A stretch of 64,000 nucleotides of DNA from Alviniconcha marisindica (lineage: Eukaryota; Mollusca; Gastropoda; Provannidae). This document shows positions 10,906-61,901 of this stretch, in pieces. The stretch covers positions 285,001 to 349,000 of the forward strand of contig JABMCL010001737.1 of assembly GCA_018857735.1 (NCBI GenBank), written 5' to 3'. Both the position numbers and the translations under genes were made by a program. The notes beneath the pieces were generated by a model. The model did not search any database, was not told the DNA's origin, and saw nothing but the letters and a program-made list of their open reading frames with translations. Position 1 is the first letter of the stretch, and every line of letters starts with the position of its first letter.

Positions 10906-11453
10906 CGATTTCGTGGCCTTCCCGGGTTAGGGTTTGGGGCAAACTCCATGCACTGGCTTACGACATCCTTCCTTGGAGGAAGGTGCCGGAAAGCGATGCT
11001 CGGAGTGTGGGTTTGGGGCAAACTCCAAGCACTGGTTTACGACATCCTTCCTTCAACCACTGCCGTATTTAGTTACGCCATAGGGTCCAGAAAACTGTTA
11101 GCTAACGAGCATTTTTTTGTTGGTGCTCAAACAGCAGTAAGTTTGTTACAAACAACTCAAATAAGACAAGGCTGTCATTTATAGCCGCCAACAAAGTTTA
11201 CACCAGCACAGATAAAACCACAATCGTTTGAATCGAGACGGAACTCTTTTTTTACCCGGGGTGGATGCGTCTCATGTTCACGTGAGTGCTTTGGCGCTAG
11301 GTTGCTTCTACAGTCATATTAGTACCCGAACCTTTCGAGGGCGCTGACCGCGTCGCTGGACAGCTGCGCGGAGATAAAGCGGAGTGCCCCTTCAGTGGCG
11401 TAACTAAATCTGGCAAAGTTTGGAGGAAGGTGCCGGAAAGCGATGCTCGGAGT

Positions 11454-12300
11454 GTGGGTTTGGGGTTGGGCTAGTGACAGATTCTTGCCATTCACTTTTT
11501 TCCCTCCTTGCTTGCCCTTTTGTTTCTCGAGTTATATCGTTCTTTTTACGATGTACTAGTGATGGGGGTAGTCTCGAGGTTTAACGAGACCGCTCAGTCT
11601 TTCTTTGTGTGGGGTAGTTCGTGACCGTCTGCTGCTCCGCAGTTGTCACTGCTAAGTGGGTTGTGTCGTGTACTGACACGGATTACGTGTATCCAGTCAT
11701 TGTCACGTTGCTCGCAGCCATTTCCTGCCTCCTCTTTCTTTTTAGAAAGTTTGTTTTTTGTTTCTTCTTTTCCACCATATCTTTTTCTTTTATCTGTGGC
11801 TTGTTGGCCATTTCGTAGCTTGCCAGATTAGGGCAGCCATTTTGCATTTCTCTTTTCGTCTGCATTTGTTTACATCCTGATGCATTGTCATCTGTAGTCC
11901 TGATTAGCGATTTGTTTTTTTTCCAGTCTGCAGCCTTTGTTTTTCTAGATGGTGGCCGGGTTAGTGAGCTGTTAGAGTGAAGGTTAGTTAGATTTTTCGT
12001 TGGCACGGTTATTTTTGCTTCTGTGCTCGTAAAGCGTCGTATGGCTTTGTATTCGTCCACTCATTTGGTGCAGACAGTAGTCTATTAGGCAGTTCTTTCT
12101 TTGTCACAGGCATTTGTGTACAGTTTCTTTCTTTCACGGCCTTTCTTGCCGTAGGCATTCGTCTTTTCCTTGTTAGCGTACATTCGCCGTTCGCCTCAGC
12201 TCCTGGGAGTGACGTCAGAGTAGGTCACGGATCTCGCGCGAAATTCGGGAGAAAAACAAGCAGACGAAATTCGGCCTGATCGGCATGCATTTCTTCCTCC
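11454..12300. other. Intergenic; one unassigned basic frame on the minus strand
   Basis: A 125-codon minus-strand frame (11683-12060) begins MDEYKAIRRF and is rich in Lys, Arg and Gln. I recognise no domain. It could be a remnant of a transposon ORF or chance. Nothing else is seen. Confidence 0.25.
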
Positions 12301-12305
12301 GTCAA

Positions 12306-12447
12306 CATGCTTACTTTCATGGCAGTGACATTTTATTAGATTCAAAGGTCATTTTATGCGCAAGACTTTCATAAAACATACCTACTTTCATGGCAGTCAC
12401 ATTTTATTAGATTTAAAGGTCATTTTATGCGCAAGACTTTCATAATT
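12306..12447. repeat. Two tandem copies of a ~72-bp unit
   Basis: The segment with 'cattttattagattcaaagg' and 'tcattttatgcgcaagactt' occurs twice in direct orientation, nearly identical, which suggests a recent duplication. Confidence 0.8.
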
Positions 12448-12721
12448 GGGTGGATTTTCAACGTTCCTTTGCACCAAAACACTGCCTTTTTGGGCCCTTT
12501 AATGGTTTCAAGTTTGGCACTTTCATTTGTAAGCAGAATGACGGCGGGGCAAGCATGGCAGTGGAAGGGTTAATTTCGTGTTGGCAGCGGAGATGGGGGG
12601 GTGGGGGGTGATGAAAGAACCAGGTAGGCAAAAATTAGGCGGGATTCCTGGCAGAGCAGGCGAATAAAGCCTGTTAAGCTTTGTTCTGACCTACCCCAGG
12701 CTTCAGAGAAAACCTTTAAAT

Positions 12722-12895
12722 GATGATGAAGTGATGCTTAATGTCCTCAGATGTCAGTTGACATATTAGGGACAAGTTGTGACCAAAGCCGAAGCACGGT
12801 TCAATAAATCTTTACGTCCACGAAAACCAGAAGGCTCGTTAGGACGGACAGCCCAGGACGGCCACCTCGACTCTCACACTCCTAAACTATGAGAA
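12722..12895 (-). repeat. Dispersed repeat, inverted partner of 9788-9960
   Basis: This is the reverse complement of the block at 9788-9960, beginning with the ATGATGATGAAGTGATGC end. Several substitutions separate the two, so the copies are old. Confidence 0.7.
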
Positions 12896-13660
12896 AACCT
12901 TTAGTAAGTAATAATAATAATAGATAACTTTTGTATAGCACTATTCTCTGGTGTACACAAACTCTCTGAGCTTTACAACATTCTCCATTTTTTAAGTTTC
13001 ACAAACGTAATACATAGAATTATAACAACTAACAATGTATAATATACACACACAAAAAGTACATGTGCCATATGAGAAGCAGCAATATATAAAGCAAATC
13101 AATCATTACTACCTACCCTTAATTCTATCCCTCCCAGTCCCCACCCCCAACTCACACACACACATGAATATGAAACAGGTAGCGGTTGGCATGTACAAAT
13201 CAATCAGAAGGTTTGGCGGAAGAGAGGCGTTTTTAGGTTAGCTTTGAAAGTTGGGAGGGAGGGAGAAGCTCTCAAGTAGTGTTCGGTTCTCAGCAGAGAG
13301 GACCTTTGTTGTGTTGTACTGTGCACTTCAGGCTCACGTTTGGTGTAAGCGCCATACAAATACTTTTACATTACTTTTATAAAGTTCTGCACACGAATCA
13401 TTTAGCGTGTTAACTTTATGTCATCCAGAACAGAAGACAGACGAGGGCGTATGCATCACTGACTGCATTTCTAGTTGCTAAGAAATGATCCTGAGAACGT
13501 GCGCACAAGCGCACACATTGCGACACATGTAAAACACACACTCTCTCTTTCTCGTGACACATGCATGAAAAACTCTCTCTCCTCACACACAAACACACAC
13601 GCATGCAAACACACACACACACACACACAAGCCAACACAGGTGTAGGGTAATCCTGAAAC
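12896..13660. other. Intergenic with a dispersed-repeat fragment and CA tract
   Basis: (AAT)n then 'gataacttttgtatagcac' and 'gagctttacaaca' at about 12905-12985 look like a common invertebrate dispersed repeat. A CA-rich stretch lies at 13583-13630. It would act as a GT-rich element downstream of the poly(A) signal on the minus strand. Confidence 0.4.
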
Positions 13661-13661
13661 T

Positions 13662-13667
13662 TTTATT
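13662..13667 (-). terminator. ROCK: Candidate distal poly(A) signal of ROCK
   Basis: The minus strand has AATAAA here, followed about 30-80 bases downstream by a long TGTGTG tract (complement at 13590-13630). Signal plus GU-rich element is the usual layout of a metazoan cleavage site. Nearer AATAAA motifs exist at 19836-19841 and 18806-18811, so alternative shorter 3' ends are possible. Confidence 0.4.
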
Positions 13668-15786
13668 CATGACATCATGCAGCAGACATAAGTGTTAGGC
13701 GCAGGCCAAGCCGACCGACCAACATAACGAGCAGGGGAGGCCACTCACTTGGCCCTTGCCCTGAGTTACACCGAGATAAGATTATTATCGTCAGGAGCAA
13801 ATCCTTCCAGCCCGCGGTTGGAGCCAAGGGCTTGGAGAATGCTATACAAAATGCCTGTAGAATAATGGTACGTACCAAAGCTACTGTAGGTAGGTGAATA
13901 CGCAGTCTGCGCTATTTCTACCAGATACACGGCAAGAAATAATGGAGTCAGATTCCCTTCTTTCAGAACGCCTTTGTTTTTAATTATTAGAGTATTCTTC
14001 CCGCATGGAGAGGACTCCTAATGGATGCGTGTACGTTGGTGAAAGACTTCTACAGCTATGTACAGATAACGTGTGTACACTGTCGTACAAAACATGATAC
14101 AAAGGTGTCAGTCTGTGTTAATTAATGACTTACTGGTGGACCGAGGCTGTCACCCATCAGTTAATTAATAAGGCATAGTATGCAAAACACACCAGTGTGG
14201 GTGTGTGCCCATTTGTTTCAGTTTTAAAAAACAGCACCAAGTATTACTGAAAGTAAAAGTCCCCGCTCTTCGCGGAGTCACACACAAAAAGAAGTCCATG
14301 CTATGAGCAAGGCTTTTTAAAAATCTTTTTACCACTCGTCACGCACTTGAAAATACCATCACCACCATCCTGTCAGCACAGCTTGATGGTGAAGTTAAAG
14401 TCATTCAAGCCTTTGGGCCACTTACAACCACACACACACACACACATAAAAAAAACATGTACATACACACCGACTACAACAAAACACACACACATAAACA
14501 AACAAAAACCAAATGCAGCAGAGAATATAAAGCTGTCTAAGCAGCAACCCCAGCTCCAAAGTGAGGCCCTGAAGGTATGAAGACCGGGCCCAAGCACCCA
14601 GTCTGTTGTCTGTACAATGGTGGCGATGGTATCTTGAAGTTTAACACAAACGGTGATCTTGGTTTTTCTGCCGAGATCCACATCCAGCAACATTTCCTGT
14701 GCCAGTAAGTATAATGCCTGTACAACTACAAGATATGTTAGAAAAAGTATGGCCTTAGCACGTGCAAATAAGTGAAATACAAGCATGAATATTAATTGAA
14801 TGACATTTTCATTCTGCACCGTGGTTTCTAGGTTGTGGGGGGGGGGGGGGGGGGGGCCTAATACATAATGAATCTGATCACCCTTTTGTTATCAGGAATC
14901 CTTCCTGCACATGCATGCTTTCACACACGCACCACTAAACACACACATGCTATGAGTCAAATGAAATCCTGCCAGGGGAACTGAAGAATATTAACTTTGC
15001 ATTCCTCCCCCCCCCCCCCCCCCCCCCCCCATCCAAAAAGGAGAAAACAAAACAATTGCAACTGGAGGAACAAATAAATCATTGTGAAATGAAACAATAA
15101 AACACCTTGACCTAGGGGTACCCAACAACTACCACAGCATCACTTCATGCGAAGAAGATAATACTCCCCTCTTGAGCCATTCCACTGAAACAGCAGGTTA
15201 CAATGTATCGGAATCAATTTTCTAAAACACAAAGTAAAAAAAACCAACTGATGGTCAGTATTGTTATATTGATCTTACGTTTCTCTCTTCTTTTTTTAAT
15301 TTTCTTCACTTTTTAAAAAACACACAAATTCTTGGCAGTTAAACCTGTTTTGTATTGAACAACAATTCTGCCCCCATTATCTTTGATTTTTTAAGGAAAA
15401 AAAAATGGAATGTGTTTAAACCACTGGTATTCGTACAGGAATAAGAGAAAAAATTAAATGCACAGCATCAATGCCTGTGAGTGCAGCAGCATATAAAACA
15501 GCCAATTTACTTATGTACATCTCTCGTGCACCAAACTGACATAAAATATATATACGTAAATTGTAGCATCTGCCCTTTTCAGAGAAATATTACTGACATA
15601 CACATCAAGCAAAAACCAGAAAACAAAAAGCTTTGGCATTGGGAGGCACTTGAAACATATTAACTGCATTACACTTTCAAAAAATTGTGTTCAGTGGCGC
15701 CCTTTCCCAGCTCAGTTGTAGGTGAATGTGTAACAACACCCTACCTCACATGAAAGCAAAAAATTTAACTTACATCAAGTGCCTGT

Positions 15787-15885
15787 GCCTGAACTGGGTG
15801 TTTGGAACAAGTCCTTCCTCCACTTATTTCGACAGTGTGCTGAATTGGGTGTTTGGAACAAGTCCTTCCTCCACTTATTTCAACA
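15787..15885. repeat. Direct duplication of a ~58-bp unit
   Basis: 'tgggtgtttggaacaagtcc' followed by 'ttcctccacttattt' occurs twice, one copy directly after the other. Confidence 0.8.
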
Positions 15886-15964
15886 ATCACCTTTTTGGTT
15901 TTCCAATGCCCAGTCATGGGTGACGGATCTAAGCTCACCTCTTCCTGCATAACAGCACCTTTCA

Positions 15965-16105
15965 TTTTCACACAGCTCCTTCATCCAGTTTCACACAGCT
16001 CCTTCATTAAGTTTCAAACTGCTCCTTCATCAAGTTTCTCACAAAGTTCCTTCATCAAGTTTCTCACACAGTTCCTTCATCAAGTTTCACACAGCTCCTT
16101 CATCA
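15965..16105. repeat. Short minisatellite, 'cttcatcaagtttcacacag' type
   Basis: About six tandem units of 22-26 bases with small variations ('tttctcacaaagttc', 'tttcacacagctc'). Confidence 0.85.
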
Positions 16106-16369
16106 GAAGTTGTTGTTTTTAACCCCCGGTTTCCACATGCAAACAGAGGAAGGTGGCATCAGAATGATGCAAGCAGTCAATCTGTACCAGGCGACAAAAG
16201 ATGCGAAAGAAGCGCACAGCCCACCACACGCAACCACTCGACGTCCCAATCACCCTAGTCAGCAGCGTAGGATTCTGAAGCTCCAGTTGTGCACAGCAGT
16301 CGCCAGTTGTCTTTAAATCCCACTCAAAACCATCAGCAGAAAACAACTCTCCTCAGCCCCTTTGATCAC

Positions 16370-16630
16370 CACAACAGCTTTGTGCAAGGAAGGGGTGGGT
16401 GGGTGGAGGGGGGGGGGGAGGGGTCAGACAACAGCTTTGTGCAAGGGGGAAGGGAAGGGGGTGGGGGATCAGACGTGACAAAAGATTTGTACAGGGGTGG
16501 AAAGGGTGGGAATTAATCAGACAACAGCTTTGTGTGTGGGGTGGGGGGATCAGAAAACAGCTGTGTGTGTGAGGTGGGGTGGGGGAGGGATCAGATGTGA
16601 CAACAGCTTTGTACAGGGGTGGGTGCATCC
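16370..16630. repeat. G-rich irregular minisatellite
   Basis: 'cagacaacagctttgtgcaa' alternates with runs of GGGG/GTGGGG in about six degenerate units. The plus strand has many G-runs that could form quadruplexes; if transcribed from ROCK the RNA would be C-rich instead. Confidence 0.75.
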
Positions 16631-19600
16631 AACACAGGACATCAAAGGGGATACCCTGCATGAGAACACACCGCTATCACAACTTGGTTTCCAAACCCTA
16701 CCCTCCCTCCCCTCTCAATCCCACACCTCTGTGGGTTCACCCTAGCCTAGCCAGACCAAAGATATGCGAAGCAAGAGTGAAATGGGGTATGTTCCAGCGA
16801 GATAATACAAACAATAATAGGAAATGCTTATTTGATCTAGTTGACTGCAAATCTAAGAACGTGGAATGCTAAGAAAAACAAAAACAAGAAACATTTTTTT
16901 TTTTTTTTAAATGTGCATATATATACACACACACAACCTGCCCCCCCCCCCCCCCCCAAAAAAAAACATACAAAAAAGCTGGGGGGAAAATGTACTGTAG
17001 TTTCATACCTCTGAAACTGAAGCTATTCCAAACTGTAAGAACTACTGCTAGCAACCAAAACGCAGTTAGACATCCAAAACAGCTGACGGCAGCAGAACCT
17101 CCCAAGCAGCACCTTCAAAAAACATGAGACAGGCCGATCCTAAAAGCTTCAAAAACAAAAACAATTAAACCCTGCAGTACCAAACTCCCTGAAAATCAGG
17201 CACAGAAGGCAATGCTGCTTTGTCTGTTAATCTCTTTCAGTAATGGGTTAGCCTGTGGATATTTTCATCAATCCCACATATATATATTCCAAGGTATGCT
17301 CTTATATTGTTTTTACAGCTGTATACAAATCCCAGCTTACATAAACATCATGCTAGATATTGTCTGCTACAAAATGAACAAGCCACAGGAATTTGGGGAC
17401 GGTTGGGGGTGGGGGGCCAGAAACAGAGGGGTGTTTGAGTAAAAGAAAGAAGACTCCCAAACAATCTTCTAAGCTACATTACATTCATCTACCTTTAACT
17501 GTGTCCACTAAAATATTTGATATGCAATGCCATCTACCAAAAATAAAATAAAAACAAATCAGTCTTTTATCAATAAAACAAAAATGTTAAAAATGGACAG
17601 AAACCGGTTTTTGTTTTTGTTTTTTACTTTTTGTTTGATTTCAAACAATCTGCTGAACACAGGATCTGAATGAATGCATCAATGGAAAAATGATGGCATA
17701 TCTTTTCTCAGATCCAAAACACAAACTGAAGACATCTTAAGTGCTTTATTAAAACACATAACACCCTCTATTTGCTCCTCAACTTTTTCTTTTATGTGCT
17801 TAAAATATTCAGTTTTATTTCTCAGCTCAAAATGTGAAACAGATGATGCCCACTATGAAGTGAATGGATGCAGAGAACTAGAGACACAAGTAAAAACTTC
17901 TGAGGGAGTCCTACAGACTACATATAATTGTGTTTCTACAGTTGTATCGTTGACATCTACAAACAACCACACGACAGCATGTGTTAGAGAAGAAAAAGAA
18001 AGAAAAAACCCCACTATCACTGCAAGTGTACACCCCTCCTCCAGCCCACCCATGCACCCCACTAAAAATGCATTTGCATACTGCATACACAACACACACA
18101 CGCTCATCTGTATTTTTCACTTCAACAAAGCAATGTCTTTCATGACTTGTGTTCAACCATACAGGGATCTCACTGACCTGAACACAAAGAAAACAGCACA
18201 AATAATATGGTACAGCCATGGCGCCAGAAACATCCACTTCTCGTTCTTTATCTCAGAACTTTTTCTTCTTCTTTTCTTCCTAACTTGATTAAAACTACAG
18301 CACTTGTTACACGAAAAAAGGAAAGAGGTTTACATGCATAGTTTAAAATATTTTGGAGGGTTTTTGTATTTACACAATATGAGGTGTACAATAATGAAGG
18401 CATAATTGTCTTTTTACAACCTTGGAGAATGTCATAAACCATTGTAGGAGTTGGGTTTGCATGTCAAAGCAAAAACAAAGTTTGGGAATGGCTATTATTG
18501 TGTTAAGGTGGTGGCCAGGGCAGAGGGAGTAGGGGGGGGGGGGGGGGGGGGGGAATCTACTTGATGTTCAGACCATGTAATGACATTTTAGAACTCTAAA
18601 GATGAGTGGGAAATAAGCTCGTGTACAATGCTATTCCTTCAGCTCATACTCTTTCTTTCTACCCCCCGCCCCCCATACAATCATTCAAAATCTGAAAATC
18701 AGTTAAGCAGTGTTCCAAAATGAAAAAATGAACAGTAGTATTGCCAATTTAGCAATAAAAAATCAACTGCATGCACATTTCACAAGTACCATTCAAGCAA
18801 ATAATTTTATTGTTATAAGTTAATAACAGAAATCCTTTGTATAATCTAGAACCATTCATTGGGTCCAAAACAGCAGTACCTTTTTTTTTAGAACATGAAC
18901 AGCCATTGCTCAGAAGACTCGCATTGAAAATGGGGGATGGGCACACAAATGTAATTATGATTTTCAAATTTTCTTCCGACATTTAAAAAACAAACACCCT
19001 CCAACACTGCCAGAATATGTCCACTTCCGCCTCAACATTCATGAGATTTCAAACCTCATGTGACAACTGCAAACAGATGCTTGCCGCAGTTGTAGAGCAT
19101 AACTGAGGGCACAACATAAAGATACCCTACAATTGTAAACTGCGCAAAATGGCACAAATCATATTACCTGTTAGCTAACCACAAACAAGTGCGGCATCAG
19201 GCGGTGGAAGCGTTGAACAGCAAAACTGTTGTGAACATGCGAAGCTCAACAGTGGTTATCATCCAGCAGAATTAAAAAAGACAAGATCCCAGAGCATCTA
19301 GAATACTGCCATCACTAAGTCAGTAAGTGCTTTCCCATGGCAGGAAGACGTTCATGGTCTCCCTTAAAAATAAGCAATAATGATACTTGAAGTATTATGC
19401 TTAGCATCATATCCACATGTGTACCAACAACATAAGAGTCTGAATGGGCAACAAGTTGAAAACAAGACATAGCTCTGAATTCTATTGCCACTGTGACCTA
19501 GGCATCTGATCAAGGACAATAAAGTTAAGATGAAAGAACAAAGCCAAACACATGGCATTGTACAAAGTTTCCAAAAGATAGATCTCACTTTAAAAAAAAA

Positions 19601-22600
19601 AAAGTCTACAGGGAAGAGCTCACTTCAACAGCTGCAAAACTGAGCAAATGATTCAAATGTCAGTGTGTGTGTGTGTTTTCTTTCGAGAGTCTGCGCTGCA
19701 CTGTTTGGGTTTGCATTTCACTTTTCTGTTAAAAGTCAGGTGGTAAAAACATACTCTATGTAACTTTGTTCATGTACGTCACAACCATGCAAATTTTAAA
19801 CAAGATTGGTTCAGATCATGCCAAGAAAATGCAATTTTATTTTGTGCTACCCCTGTAACCTTGAATAAAGCCAATCATTCACAGGTCATCAAAACTGGAA
19901 TAAATAGGTGGGTGACAAGAGAATGTGAGAACAATGTGAGAGGCATCACTTAAAATGATATTTAGGAAAACGCCAGTGTTAAAGGCTTTCGTAGTCAGGA
20001 AATGCATCAATCATTGCCTTCACCAACCACCAATGTCAAAATATGCATACACTAGTTCCTGTATTTAATCAATCATAAAAAATTGAGCTTGATCAGATAA
20101 GCATATAAATACCAGTATATGCAACTTTCAGTTCCAAATATTTGATGCCACTGTGACTTTAAATTGTGGTCACGGTAAGTGACTTACTGAAAGCAGCATG
20201 AACAAAGCAAAATACTACCATCAAACAAAATTGCAATGTTAAAGTTTTTGGACATGGTAGGCCATTCTGTCTGCTGAACACAATTTGCTCACTGAACTTA
20301 CTTTTTCCCCTTTCTTTTCATACACGTCAAAACTGTTTCTGCTCACTGAACTTGCTTTTTTCTTTCTTTTCAGCCTGGTTAAAAAGGTTTCACCTTCCCA
20401 AAATCAAACTGAACTAACCATAATACCACATAACAAAAATCTCTATTAGAGCCTTAATGATAAAAGACAAAAAATTTAAACTACTGCTTCTTAAACACCT
20501 TTCGGTCATTCAAAAATTCTCTTCCTTGCATGGTTTTCCACGTAAAATCATTTCCTTTGCCTCATTCTCAATCTTAAGCTCATTAATTTCCTTCTTGCTT
20601 ATTTCTAAACTAGCCAACCAAGCATGAAATGACTAATTCCAGTATCAAAAAAAGGCCGTTAAACAGCATTACATTTTTCATGAACACTCATCAAAATAAA
20701 GCAGACTGTCCAAAGCGCTCGCAATCAAGACAGACAGAGAAAGATGACACAACTTGTGAATAAACTCATAAATGCATAGGCCGGCAGGCAGTCCCTCATT
20801 CTCTCCGTCCCGTGTCGACACGCACTGCCAATCCCAAGACCGCTTTCACACACAGGCAAATCTCAGGCACCACGACAATGGGATGAGCAGATGATCACAT
20901 AAAAACACCGCTAGCTCTTAATATTGGGGCCCAGCACACTGCCACGTCGCCCTGGGACACACAAGAGTCTCCAGAATGTCAATTCCAGTTTGTAAGCCGA
21001 TTGATTGCTGCAAACACACGAGCTGGTGATGTGGGAGTCATAGTACAGGAGATAAAACCATGACCAAGTCCATACACACACACACACGTATGCATATATA
21101 TATATATATACACAGACAAAACATACATGTACACATATATATGTACACATATATACACACACTGAATACAAGCACTATCAACTACCGCTTACTGTATTAT
21201 CATAACTGTTCAATTGCAACCACATAAGTACTTGGTACATGCACCACAAATCCACATCACCTCTGGCTGCAAGCCACTAGGCATCCCCACAATTGATGTT
21301 TCCACGAATTGAGTGATTTGCTTCCCTTGTTCTAAAGGTGTGAGTAGAGTTGATCACGCCGAGACGGGCACCGCATGAAAACTGAACAACGCACAGCGTC
21401 ATTAAAAAAAAAAGGTGTAGGACACCCCCGGTCCTGAGCACTAACTTGAACCAAAGCCTGGGCTGCTGGTAAAGCTTGCAGAACCCCCCCCCCCACCCCC
21501 CCCCACGCCCCTCCCCCCCAGCCTTGTAGTAATGGTTTTGTAGCTTATCACACAGTGCACCTCATATCTGGAGCAACACTGTGGGGGGGCCGTAAGCCAT
21601 GTACGTTGTTCACATTGCCCATGTAAGTCTGCAGGCCCAAAGCAGGTCGGGGAGGAGGGGGTGGGGGTGGGATTTAGGAAGGCGTGCCAGCACTGCAACT
21701 TGCACCCCCCCCCCCTCCCCCCGCTCATGGTCGTAACTGCACAAAACCCTCAACGTCAACAAAAGCAATGCCTTCCCCGCTGGATCCCTCGCCAACAATG
21801 CCGTCAGAAATCGCTGCCTGCTGCGATGCAGCTATCCACAGCTTTGTTGGTCAAAGCCCTGTGTATCTGGGGAAAACGCTGGTCTGCAGCGGCTGTCCTT
21901 GAAGAGATGACTTTGACGAATGCTGCGCTGCATGTGGCCCCAGATTAGTGACAGCTGTGTAGAGTCCACTTTGACAAATCCCGCACGTCTGATATGGTAC
22001 CAGCTGCTACTGCCAAGTTGCCTTCCACAAACTGCACCTATCTGGGACAGTGAGGGCTATCGGTGAAGAGTTGACCTTTACAAACCTCATGTGCCGCAGG
22101 CACACAAAATAGTGGCAGCTGTCACTGTAGTGCCAACTTCTATAAACTTCACGTCAGGGACACAAAGAGATGAAAGGCAGCTGTCACCACAGAGCTGACT
22201 TCTACAAATCTCACACGTCTAGAACACAGATTAGAGTAAGCTGTCACCATACAATCAACTTGTAGAATAATCTACTATGCTTGCTGTCTGCACGAACGTC
22301 TGCAAAAAAAGGAGGAGGAGAGAAATTATGCAGACAAAACTCAAGAAAGAATAAAATCATAAATTTCCTTACAGCGTGAGGAGGACAGCATGTTCGAAGC
22401 CAAATGCTTGAAAGGAAAGCTTCCAGTGCCGTTTTGCTTGCTTGCTGGTTTGTTTTAATGACAAATCGGTTCCTGTGCAGATGGGTCAGTTTAAAAGTCT
22501 GCTTGAAAGACTATCACAACTCGTAAACCATGTGACCAAATGCATGAAGCCCTGTAAGTGGAATGGAAGTACAAAGCACTGAAAGGATGATAAAAAACAA

Positions 22601-22794
22601 ACCCAGGTTTCCCACAGGCTACACAAGAAGAACATCAAAGTGAGGGCAGACAGCCCCAAGTCCCATCTCGCCGTCACGGCTTTGCTGTGTGGTTGCAGAA
22701 TTGTTCGAAAATGCGCAGGGATTGCCCTGCCCACTGAGAAACTGTCAGCACAGTTTCCACACAAATCACTTGGTTGCCAGGGCTGATGACACCG

Positions 22795-23180
22795 TCAAGC
22801 CTCTGTCAACGTTGCCTGGCTGACAACGCTGTCAAGCCTCTGTCAATGTTGCCTGGCCGACAAGCCTCTGTCAATGTTGCCTGGCCGACAAGCCTCTGTC
22901 AGTGTTGCCTGGCCGACAAGCCTCTGTCAGTGTTGCCAGGCCGACAAGCCTCTGTCAGTGTTGCCTGGCCGACAAGCCGCTGTCAATGTTGCCTGGCCGA
23001 CAAGCCTCTGTCAATGTTGCCTGGCCGACAAGCCTGTCAGTGTTGCCTGGCCAACAAGCCTCTGTCAATGTTTCCTGGCCGACAAGCATCTGTCAGTGTT
23101 GCCTGGCCAACAAGCCTCTGTTAGTGTTGCCTGGCCGACAAGCCTCTGTCAGTGTTGCCTGGCCAACAAGCTGTCAAACC
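22795..23180. repeat. 28-bp minisatellite just after the ROCK stop codon
   Basis: About 13 tandem copies of a 28-base unit with core 'gttgcctggccgacaagcct' and 'ctgtcaatgtt' variants. It lies about 310 bases beyond the ROCK stop codon, so it would be in the proximal 3'UTR. Its multiple of about 28 keeps long plus-strand frames open by chance. Confidence 0.9.
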
Positions 23181-23490
23181 CCTGCAAAGGTCGCCTGGCC
23201 CACAGGTTGCTGTGGTACCAGGGGGGCCCCAAGCCTCAGACATGAGAACATGACTGCAGAAAATGGGTCGCAAACTCCTAAAACCTCTTTGCAACACTCC
23301 ACTGTAGTAGGGTTTTGCCAGCTTTCCCTTCCTCCCCCCCCTCCATCTCTCTCTCCCTCAAAAAAAAAGGCTGATTTCAGACCGTCTGCCGAAGATTCTC
23401 ATGCCTACAACCTTCATGAACAGCACAGGCTCACTCTCGGCTGGACTGGCAAGTTGTTAAAAGCATCGTCTGTGAGGGTCCGGAGGAAGC

Positions 23491-61813
<38,323 letters not shown>

Positions 61814-61901
61814 GGTTGGTTGACTGTCAGCACACCGTTGACACTTTAAATGCTCTCCTTTTGGGCTCACTGACCCTCTTTCTTCCTGACTCTAAGCAAA
61901 C

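Larger units (their letters stand above)
9391..11453. mobile_element. Fold-back element with long inverted arms
   Basis: The left arm (9391-9725) reappears inverted at 11018-11453. For example 'ccggcaccttcctccaaa' pairs with 'tttggaggaaggtgccgg', and 'gctcgttagctaacagtttt' pairs with 'aaaactgttagctaacgagc'. The right arm has about 100 extra bases near 11160-11290. A third copy of the terminal sequence lies at about 10933-11017. The 1.3-kb interior holds other repeats but no transposase-like frame. I infer a non-autonomous DNA transposon or a repeat-mediated inverted duplication. No target-site duplication was established. Confidence 0.65.
13668..23490 (-). other. ROCK: Probable long 3'UTR of ROCK, or intergenic DNA
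   Basis: About 9.8 kb after the ROCK stop codon contains no convincing gene and no recognised LINE or SINE copy. It holds simple repeats: homopolymer G/C runs at about 14838-14858, 15007-15030 and 18534-18553, a CA patch, and several minisatellites listed separately. The absence of transposons and the poly(A)-like end at 13662 suggest transcribed UTR, but sequence alone cannot prove it. Confidence 0.4.

Noticed and set aside
14373..14819. 148-codon minus-strand frame
   Set aside because: Half is TG-repeat translation and the rest has no homology; treated as 3'UTR or intergenic.
17674..18288. 204-codon plus-strand frame
   Set aside because: No domain, irregular composition, and it lies in probable antisense 3'UTR sequence with competing frames.
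61868..61870. GTG as ROCK start upstream of the ATG
   Set aside because: The first in-frame ATG at 61813 follows and gives residue numbering that matches the family.
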